A stretch of 5,999 nucleotides of DNA from Bdellovibrio sp. CG10_big_fil_rev_8_21_14_0_10_47_8. GTDB taxonomy: Bacteria; Bdellovibrionota; Bdellovibrionia; Bdellovibrionales; Bdellovibrionaceae. The stretch lies in contig PEZR01000137.1 in the NCBI GenBank assembly GCA_002773975.1, forward strand, positions 1,712-7,710, read 5' to 3'. The position numbers and the translations under genes were made by a program. The notes under the pieces were generated by a model. The model was not told where the DNA came from. It saw nothing but the letters and a program-made list of their open reading frames with translations, and searched no databases. Every line of letters starts with the position of its first letter. The stretch's first letter is position 1. Shown here one piece after another: positions 1 through 5,286 of the stretch.

Positions 1-98
1 TTATCCATTAAAAACCTTTGCAGATAATGGCCGACATCTTCAGGGGACGGAGAGTCTGGACTGCCAATGTTATTCAGAATAAGAATTTTCTTAGTCAT
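1..98 (-). CDS. hemH: Ferrochelatase, N-terminal fragment (gene continues past the left edge)
   Basis: Only the first 32 codons plus two bases are in the window. The translation starts MTKKILILNNIGSPDSPSPE and continues to HYLQRFLMDK. The start of ferrochelatases is typically a beta-strand followed by N-x-G-S/T-P and then a Y-L-x-x-F-L-x-D segment, and both are seen here (GSP near residue 12, YLQRFLMD near residues 25-32). Ferrochelatase inserts Fe2+ into protoporphyrin IX, the last step of protoheme synthesis, which fits its place directly after the protoporphyrinogen oxidase gene. The ATG lies inside the end of hemY, giving an eight-base overlap (ATGACTAA), and a GGAG ribosome binding site sits seven bases upstream of it. 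Most of the protein, including the catalytic His and Glu, is outside the window, so activity cannot be judged. Identity rests on the short N-terminal match plus context. Confidence 0.85.
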   Translation of the reverse strand, partial: MTKKILILNNIGSPDSPSPEDVGHYLQRFLMD

Positions 99-1311
99 TT
101 TTTGTCTCCAAACTATTTTGAATTTTTTCCGCCAAACCGCAGTTCCAGGAATAGATTTTAGACAGGCCTAATCCCCCCAGGTAATTTCCAGTCAGCCAGA
201 CCTCGGATTGCCGCTCTTGAAAAAAATCGACAAAGTCTTTCAATTCTTGATTGGCATGGGGCAAAGCTTCAGCCCATATCTGCACGTGACTGCGCAAGGG
301 TTTTTCCAGAGTTTGAGCGAGTTTTTCTCTGTCTGCCAGAGCGATCGCTTCGCAGTCCTTATCTGTGAGCTGGGCGACGGATAGATCTTGAGCCCCACCC
401 ATCAACCATGTTTCAGAGTAACAGGGGCCCCGACTTTCAAAAATCATTGAATTGGCTAAAACTCCCAAACTACGAACCCCTTGCCCTCGTGGGAATAAAA
501 CACCAAAACCCTCGATCTTGTGGGCCTGAGGTCCAAAAACCAAAGTCACCGAAGCCAGCGGCAACATCTGCACCCGGCTAAGCCGATCGGACAGATCAGG
601 ATACCTGGTCTTTAAAATCTTGGCTGCCGATGCTGCCGACACCGCCAATACCACAGCCTTCCCATGGGGATAACTCTCCAGGGGGGACTGCTTGCGAAAA
701 ATGACACCTTTTTTTACCAGACGATCCTGAAGTCTTTCGATCAACTCGCCCATTCCCTGTTCAAAAGATAGGCTGCCACGGTATCTCGGAGCTCCCGCCC
801 TCTTCTTTTGAAATAAAGACCCTAGAACCAAAGAGGCCGACATCTTAGAGATGTCTCCAGCATAGATTCCCTGCAATGCAGGTTCGAGCAAAAACTTCGT
901 AGCCGCTTCGGTTAAAACCCGACGACCCCAGTCTAAAATACTTTCCCGATCTTTAGGTTTAAAATATCTCTTTCTCAAAAAAATCGCCGGGGAAATTTTT
1001 ATTCCCAAAGCCAAGCTTTCAAAAAAAGAAAGGGGCCACCGTTTCAACCCTCGGCGAAAAAAGAAACGTTTTTTTGCTTCAGGTCGCGTGGGAATCCATG
1101 GCAACTCTAGCTCCTGGAGTAAGCTTTCAATCTCGGGGGTCCAAATCAAAGCATTGGCCGCAGTTTCTCGAAGACTCAGCTCATCTCGATGACTGGAGAT
1201 CAAACCGCCGATATGATCCGACTGCTCCCAAATCTCAACCGCGAGGCCCCGCTTGGAGAGCTCCCAGGCCAAGGTCAAACCAGAAAAACCAGCTCCGACA
1301 ATACAAATCAT
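91..1311 (-). CDS. hemY: FAD-dependent protoporphyrinogen oxidase (HemY/PgoX type)
   Basis: A 406-residue flavoprotein that oxidises protoporphyrinogen IX to protoporphyrin IX, usually with oxygen as electron acceptor and associated with the inner membrane. Seen in the sequence: an N-terminal Rossmann dinucleotide fold with GAGFSG at residues 6-11, the acidic ribose-binding residue near E29, and HIGGLI at 33-38; the family motif LLEPALQGIYAGD at 141-153; and a C-terminal FAD-binding segment LTGNYLGGLGLSKIYSWN at 373-390. Family members are mostly 440-480 residues, so this one is rather short, but both FAD-binding ends are intact. The ATG start forms an ATGA overlap with the hemN stop and lacks a strong Shine-Dalgarno sequence, so translation is probably coupled to hemN. 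Some databases name this family hemG. A coproporphyrinogen oxidase role, as in Gram-positive bacteria, is less likely because the adjacent HemN already makes protoporphyrinogen. Confidence 0.92.
   Translation of the reverse strand: MICIVGAGFSGLTLAWELSKRGLAVEIWEQSDHIGGLISSHRDELSLRETAANALIWTPEIESLLQELELPWIPTRPEAKKRFFFRRGLKRWPLSFFESLALGIKISPAIFLRKRYFKPKDRESILDWGRRVLTEAATKFLLEPALQGIYAGDISKMSASLVLGSLFQKKRAGAPRYRGSLSFEQGMGELIERLQDRLVKKGVIFRKQSPLESYPHGKAVVLAVSAASAAKILKTRYPDLSDRLSRVQMLPLASVTLVFGPQAHKIEGFGVLFPRGQGVRSLGVLANSMIFESRGPCYSETWLMGGAQDLSVAQLTDKDCEAIALADREKLAQTLEKPLRSHVQIWAEALPHANQELKDFVDFFQERQSEVWLTGNYLGGLGLSKIYSWNCGLAEKIQNSLETKND
106..109 (-). promoter_or_regulatory. Ribosome binding site of hemH
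   Basis: On the minus strand GGAG is followed by seven bases and then ATG. The site lies within the last codons of hemY. It supports the chosen hemH start and shows that hemH can recruit ribosomes itself although it overlaps hemY by eight bases. Confidence 0.7.
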
Positions 1312-2657
1312 ATCGACTTAGAAAAAATTTGAGTGTCCGGTTTGCTTTTTCTCAAGTGTTGATCAAAAAAGACACAAGCATTTCTTAAAAAAGGACGACC
1401 TGCCTCAGTTATCCTGAGGGTCTGTCCTTGAATTTCAATCAGCTGATCCTCGGCCATTTCAGCCAAAAATTGTTCGGCGTCTTTTTTCTGATCGGCACTG
1501 CTGAACTCGACTTGAAACTTGGTCATCAGTTCTAAAACCTGTCCACGGTGCAAGATGTCTTCTTTGCTCAATACATGGCCACGAAGAGTTGGGATTTCGC
1601 CGGAACCTACCATTCGTTCATACTGAGGCAGGACCTTTTCATTCTGGTGAAAGCTCCACGGCGTCTCAGAGATAGAGCTCACGCCCAGGCCCAACAACAC
1701 ATCAGTTCGAACATCCGTATAGCCCATGAAATTTCGATGCAAAGTTTTATTTGCCATCGCTTTTGCCAAAGCTTCGTTTGGCAGCGCAAAGTGATCCATT
1801 CCCACCTCGACATAACCCGCACTCAAAAGTCTCTGCCGGGAATACTCATACAAAGCCCGCTTTTCAGCCCCCGTCGGAAGGTCTTCATCCTTAAACAATC
1901 TCTGGGCCGGTTTGATCCAAGGCACCAAAGCCAGACTGTACAATGCGATTCGATCGGGTCGCAGTTGAATCGTCAAATCCATGCTCTCTTGCATGCTCTC
2001 CAAATTCTGCTTTGCCAAACCATAGATCAGATCAAAGTTCACTGATTCATAACCAAGATCCCGCGCAGCTTTTGTGAGCTCAGCTGTGATCTCAAAAGGT
2101 TGAATTCGATTCACCAATTTTTGCACTTCCAGGTTAAAATCCTGGACACCCATACTGACACGATTAAAACCCAACTCCCGTAAAGCGGCTAGCTGTTCGC
2201 GGCTGGTGTGTCTTGGATCAACTTCAATACTTCCTTCAAAACCTGAATCGCTCTTTTTTACTTTTGACAAAAAGGGCTCGAGCAGCGCTTTTAAACTATC
2301 TACCGACAAAAATGTAGGAGTGCCTCCGCCCAGATGCAGATGTCGCAAACTTCTGGATTCTAGTTCGGGAACCTGCTGCAAATAAAGATTCCACTCCTTA
2401 AGCACTTGTTCGATATATGGATGTTCTTTTTTATGATCTTTGGTGATCAAAGTGTTGCAACCACAATAGGTACACAGATTCTCACAAAATGGAATGTGCA
2501 GATAACATGACCACTGGCTACTGGGGGCCTCCAAAGCTTTACGCAAATGAGCGGTCCAGGTCTCAGCCGTCGGAGTTTCTTGCCAATAGGGCACTGTGGG
2601 ATAAGAAGTATACCTCGGCGCCGGGACGTCATATTTTTTAAAAAATTCATTGTTCAC
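1308..2657 (-). CDS. hemN: Oxygen-independent coproporphyrinogen III dehydrogenase (radical SAM)
   Basis: A 449-residue cytoplasmic radical SAM enzyme that oxidatively decarboxylates two propionates of coproporphyrinogen III to vinyls, giving protoporphyrinogen IX. Seen: the N-terminal PRYTSYPT segment at 14-21; the CxxxCxxCxC cluster (C58, C62, C65, plus C67), the first three ligating the 4Fe-4S cluster; the SAM-binding GGGTP at 110-114; EVDPR at 145-149; GFNRVSMGVQDF at 163-174; GMDHFALP at 286-293 and LHRNF at 306-310. The PRYTSYP segment, the fourth cysteine and a length near the 457 residues of E. coli HemN separate it from the heme chaperone HemW. The start is GTG: an in-frame TAA (the hemE stop) lies 15 bases upstream, no in-frame ATG follows until codon 170, and a good ribosome site precedes the GTG. 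Oddity: the usually conserved Pro in the DLIYGLP motif is Ala215. Confidence 0.96.
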   Translation of the reverse strand: MNNEFFKKYDVPAPRYTSYPTVPYWQETPTAETWTAHLRKALEAPSSQWSCYLHIPFCENLCTYCGCNTLITKDHKKEHPYIEQVLKEWNLYLQQVPELESRSLRHLHLGGGTPTFLSVDSLKALLEPFLSKVKKSDSGFEGSIEVDPRHTSREQLAALRELGFNRVSMGVQDFNLEVQKLVNRIQPFEITAELTKAARDLGYESVNFDLIYGLAKQNLESMQESMDLTIQLRPDRIALYSLALVPWIKPAQRLFKDEDLPTGAEKRALYEYSRQRLLSAGYVEVGMDHFALPNEALAKAMANKTLHRNFMGYTDVRTDVLLGLGVSSISETPWSFHQNEKVLPQYERMVGSGEIPTLRGHVLSKEDILHRGQVLELMTKFQVEFSSADQKKDAEQFLAEMAEDQLIEIQGQTLRITEAGRPFLRNACVFFDQHLRKSKPDTQIFSKSI

Positions 2658-2664
2658 AGCGAAG

Positions 2665-2671
2665 TCCCTTT
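2665..2671 (-). promoter_or_regulatory. Ribosome binding site fixing the GTG start of hemN
   Basis: AAAGGGA on the minus strand, with eight bases between its GGG and the GTG codon at 2657-2655. It sits in the 15-base gap after the hemE stop. The nearby ATG at 2650-2648 is out of frame with hemN and opens only a 67-codon shadow frame, so this site decides for the GTG start. Confidence 0.7.
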
Positions 2672-2672
2672 C

Positions 2673-3713
2673 TTAGAAGCTTTCTCGAACGATTTTCACA
2701 AAGTCGCGAACATTGGTTTCTGGAGTTTTTGGCAAAATTCCGTGTCCCAAGGCGCTGACCCAACCAACTCTTTGTTCCGGGGACAATTTTTGAAAGGGCG
2801 CTAGATATTCTCTGAACGCTTTTTGAAATTGATCCGAGGGCAAATGAAGTAAGGTCTGATCAAAATTTCCCTGCACAAATCCAGGGCGTCCTTGCAACCA
2901 CTGAAAGTTTCCCGTCAAATCCCAACGATGATCGAAACCACCACCGGCCCAAGGGGCCTGCCAGAATTTTTTGGAAAAATGCGCCCGTTGCGTTCCCTTT
3001 GAGTAATAACCCAGTCGCCCCGGAAACTTTTCACACATCTTCAGCAACAAAGGTTCCACCCACTGTTGAAACTGTTGTGGTGCGAGCTCACCTGCCGCAG
3101 TATCAAAAACCATGACCACTTCGGCGCCGCCTTCTAGCTGCAATTCAATATTGGCCTGGAGCAAAGGCATCAAGGTTTCAGCAAAAGCCGACAACAAGTG
3201 TGGTTGGCTTTTTGACTGCACCAGACTGCCCGCATGACTGCCCTCAACCGCATAGACATAAAGAGTCCAGGGGCCTCCAACAAATCCAATCAGACTTTTA
3301 TTTTCGGGGAGTTTTTTTCTCGTCGCAATGAGGGCTTCTTTCTGAAACTGCAGAGCCGGCAAGGCCTCAGCCCAAGGTTTCAAGCGGGAAAGATTATCCC
3401 GGCTCAGTTGAAAACCAAGGCGAGGTCCCGCCTCGGTATACTCGAGCCCCATTCCGAGGGCCTCTAATGGAAACAACAAATCACTGAATAGAATGGAGAC
3501 ATCAAAATCAAAATCTAGGACAGGTCCCAGTGCAACCTCCGCCGCCAAGTCTGGATTCTTGCAGAGCTCATCGAAGCTGTGGGCTTTTCTCAGAGCTTGG
3601 TAATGACTGTGATAACGCCCGGCTTGCCTCATCATCCAAACAGGAGGAACGGCTTGAGCTTCTCCTAGAACTGCATTTTCAAAAGCCTTGTTTGCAAATT
3701 TTATGTTACTCAT
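2673..3713 (-). CDS. hemE: Uroporphyrinogen decarboxylase
   Basis: A 346-residue cofactor-free cytoplasmic enzyme that removes four carboxyl groups from the acetate side chains of uroporphyrinogen III to give coproporphyrinogen III, the substrate of the next gene product HemN. Seen: the N-terminal signature PVWMMRQAGRY at 24-34 with substrate-binding R29 and R33; SILFSDLLFPLEALGM at 73-88 with the catalytic Asp at 78; GFVGGPWTLYVYAVEG at 143-158 with the conserved Tyr at 154; FDTAAGEL at 203-210; QGNFD at 281-285; and LGHGILPKTPETNV at 322-335 with the conserved His at 324. Length is normal for the family (about 340-360). The ATG start has a GAAAGG site seven bases upstream. It is preceded by the only notable gap in the operon (47 bases) and followed 15 bases later by hemN. 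All key residues are present, so it should be active. Confidence 0.97.
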   Translation of the reverse strand: MSNIKFANKAFENAVLGEAQAVPPVWMMRQAGRYHSHYQALRKAHSFDELCKNPDLAAEVALGPVLDFDFDVSILFSDLLFPLEALGMGLEYTEAGPRLGFQLSRDNLSRLKPWAEALPALQFQKEALIATRKKLPENKSLIGFVGGPWTLYVYAVEGSHAGSLVQSKSQPHLLSAFAETLMPLLQANIELQLEGGAEVVMVFDTAAGELAPQQFQQWVEPLLLKMCEKFPGRLGYYSKGTQRAHFSKKFWQAPWAGGGFDHRWDLTGNFQWLQGRPGFVQGNFDQTLLHLPSDQFQKAFREYLAPFQKLSPEQRVGWVSALGHGILPKTPETNVRDFVKIVRESF

Positions 3714-3744
3714 TTTTTAGCCTTTCGTTGTTCACTTTCATCAT
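3706..3744 (-). other. Possible 12-codon leader mini-ORF overlapping the hemE start
   Basis: The 47-base regulator-hemE gap contains ATG ATG followed by an open frame encoding MMKVNNERLKNE and then TAA. The stop codon falls inside hemE, giving an eight-base overlap (ATGAGTAA), the same geometry as the hemY/hemH junction. An AGGA sits only three bases before the second ATG, which is closer than optimal, so initiation would be weak. If translated it could couple hemE translation to the upstream regulator gene or act as a short leader. The peptide resembles nothing I recognise, and chance is a realistic explanation. The rest of the gap shows no inverted repeat, terminator or clear promoter. Confidence 0.25.
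3721..3726 (-). promoter_or_regulatory. Ribosome binding site of hemE
   Basis: GAAAGG on the minus strand, seven bases before the hemE ATG. It lies inside the possible 12-codon mini-ORF, so ribosomes translating that ORF would pass over this site. Confidence 0.65.
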
Positions 3745-3760
3745 TCCTGTTTTTTAATCT

Positions 3761-4435
3761 TTACTCTTTAGGGCCGACCCACTGATATCCCACCCCGCGA
3801 ACCGAACGAATGTATCTCTCGTTGTCGTCGGAAAGAACCTGTCGAATTCGAGTGATTGAATTATCAATTGTCCGCGGGCTGAGATCTCTTTCTTCTCCCC
3901 AAACAAGATTGGCAATGGAATCTCGACTGACGGGCTGAGGGGCCTCTTGAATCAACAACTTTAAAATTTCCATGTCTTTCACCGGCGGATACTCAATTTT
4001 TCCATCCTTTCGGTGAACAGAAAGAGTCGCAAATGAAACTCGGCCTTCTGGCAACATAAGCTCCACTTGCGCAGGCCGAGATTTCAGCACATGTTCGACC
4101 CGTAAAAGCAGCTCCTTGAGATGAAATGGTTTTGGAATAAACTCGGCAGCTCCCATTTCGTAACCCTGCAACCGAGTCTCTGCATCGCTCTGTGCGGTCA
4201 AAAAAAGAAACGCGCAGGGAGCCTTTCGATCGCGAAGAAATCGAGCCACCTCGAAACCCGATCCGTCTGGCAAACCAATATCCAAAATACAAAGATCCAC
4301 CGTTTCCTTCTGCAGAAAATCCACGGCCGCACGCTCTGTTTTCATCCAGTGGACAAGGTACCCCTGGCTCAATCTTTCATTGAGAATTTCACCGAGTGTT
4401 GCATCATCTTCGACCAGCAGAATTCGTTTCATCAT
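3761..4435 (-). CDS. OmpR-family response regulator (receiver plus winged helix)
   Basis: A 224-residue cytoplasmic DNA-binding regulator. The receiver domain (about 1-118) has the acidic pair E9/D10, the phosphoacceptor Asp at 52 in LDIGLPDGSG, the switch Thr at 80 and the conserved Lys at 102 in PKPF, so it should be phosphorylated normally. The C-terminal OmpR/PhoB winged helix (about 125-222) has the recognition-helix pattern SPRTIDNSITRIRQVL at 186-201 and the wing YIRSVRGVGYQW at 208-219. The gene overlaps the kinase gene by four bases (ATGA), so the two form a cognate pair. It lies upstream of hemE in the same operon, which makes the heme genes plausible targets, but no binding site can be identified from sequence alone. 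The start is MM: either of two adjacent ATG codons could be used. No specific subfamily name is assigned. Confidence 0.95.
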   Translation of the reverse strand: MMKRILLVEDDATLGEILNERLSQGYLVHWMKTERAAVDFLQKETVDLCILDIGLPDGSGFEVARFLRDRKAPCAFLFLTAQSDAETRLQGYEMGAAEFIPKPFHLKELLLRVEHVLKSRPAQVELMLPEGRVSFATLSVHRKDGKIEYPPVKDMEILKLLIQEAPQPVSRDSIANLVWGEERDLSPRTIDNSITRIRQVLSDDNERYIRSVRGVGYQWVGPKE

Positions 4436-5286
4436 TCTCCACGTCCCTGAGGCAACTGCATACGAACGAGAAAACCATTTTCAGAATGAAAGGAAATTTT
4501 CCCCTTCATTCGTTTCATCAAAAAAGAAACCAAATACAAACCCAAACCATTTCCCCGACCCGGACTCGCCAAAAGAAGCTCATGGCCCAACTGAGAAACC
4601 TCCAGGTCTTTTTTAAGTCCCTCTCCATTGTCACGAATCTCTAGCACCACAATGCTACCGGCCTTGCCCTCTTGAGTCTCAAAAACAGAAATCTCAATCT
4701 TACTGGCATGGCCATGTAAAATTGAGTTTTGAATCAAATTTCGAAAAACACTGATCAATGCCTGTCGGTCCGCAAACAATACACAGTCCTTCTGCAATTG
4801 AATTTCCACCTCGGGCCATTCATTCCGAAGACTGACAATCAATTGAGACATTTTTATATTCTCAAAATATAGAGCTTGTCGTTCGCCTCGGGCCACCCAC
4901 AAAGAATTTTCAAGCTGCAGATCCAAACGCTGTAGACTGTTCATTAAACGAGTCACGTTCTTTTGACTGCCTTCTTCCACCAACACTTCGGCCTGCAATC
5001 GAACTCGAGTGATCGCGGTTTTAAGGTCATGAGCAAAATTCGAGAAAAAAATCTTCATGTTCTCGGCCCGGCGACGATCTCGGGCGGCCAGGATCATCAG
5101 AGCCATTCCTCCCGAAAAGATGGCCGGCAATAAAACCAGGCCTTCCCAAAAAATCATGCGATGATGGGCCGCACTTTCCAAACCCAGAATCCACCACCAG
5201 CCAATAAAAACAAAGGTGAACAGAAACCAGAAAATAGAAAGATAAAAGCGCCAATTGGAAGACGACTGCATCAAGGCCTTATTCAT
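4432..5286 (-). CDS. Membrane sensor histidine kinase, short-loop (intramembrane-sensing-like)
   Basis: A 284-residue inner-membrane histidine kinase, partner of the regulator encoded next. Seen: a short cytoplasmic N-terminus, a first membrane helix at about 14-35, a loop of only about 11 residues (36-46, containing H41 and H42), a second helix at about 47-67 closed by the basic stretch RDRRR at 69-73, then no HAMP or PAS domain before the dimerisation helix. The H-box is FAHDLKTAITR with the phosphoacceptor His at 86; HDxxT also fits the motif used for phosphatase activity. The ATP-binding domain has the N-box FRNLIQNSILHG (181-192; N183, N187), G1 DNGEGL (219-224) and G2 GRGNGLGL (243-250). 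All catalytic boxes are intact. It overlaps hemL and the regulator gene by four bases each and has only a weak ribosome site (GGGGA nine bases upstream), so translation is likely coupled to hemL. The signal is unknown. Confidence 0.94.
   Translation of the reverse strand: MNKALMQSSSNWRFYLSIFWFLFTFVFIGWWWILGLESAAHHRMIFWEGLVLLPAIFSGGMALMILAARDRRRAENMKIFFSNFAHDLKTAITRVRLQAEVLVEEGSQKNVTRLMNSLQRLDLQLENSLWVARGERQALYFENIKMSQLIVSLRNEWPEVEIQLQKDCVLFADRQALISVFRNLIQNSILHGHASKIEISVFETQEGKAGSIVVLEIRDNGEGLKKDLEVSQLGHELLLASPGRGNGLGLYLVSFLMKRMKGKISFHSENGFLVRMQLPQGRGE
4437..4448 (-). promoter_or_regulatory. Two overlapping ribosome-site candidates for the response regulator
   Basis: Minus strand carries AGGGA eight bases before the first ATG (4435-4433) and GGAG one base before it, which is four bases before the second ATG (4432-4430). 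AGGGA favours the first ATG and GGAG the second. The protein differs by one Met only. The sites lie in the last codons of the kinase gene. Confidence 0.45.

Noticed and set aside
839..855. Perfect inverted repeat with 7-base arms and a 3-base centre (GACATCT-TAG-AGATGTC)
   Set aside because: It lies within hemY codons, has no following T-run on the transcribed strand, and repeats of this size are expected by chance in a 6 kb window. No sign that it is an operator or terminator.
1020..1076. Clustered A and T runs inside hemY as a possible slippage or frameshift site
   Set aside because: The reading frame continues intact through them with normal family motifs on both sides, and no alternative product in another frame is evident.
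1548..2045. A 165-codon plus-strand open frame opposite hemN
   Set aside because: It is fully antisense to a strongly supported hemN, shows no family motif, and the translation has the irregular composition of a shadow frame. The same applies to the other plus-strand frames across the window.
2447..2650. ATG at 2650-2648 as an alternative start near hemN
   Set aside because: It is out of frame with hemN and opens only 67 codons without recognisable motifs; hemN itself starts at the GTG just upstream, with a good ribosome site.
3714..3760. Terminator or promoter in the gap between the regulator gene and hemE
   Set aside because: No hairpin followed by a T-run and no clear -35/-10 pair on the minus strand; only A-rich sequence, a ribosome site and the mini-ORF are visible.
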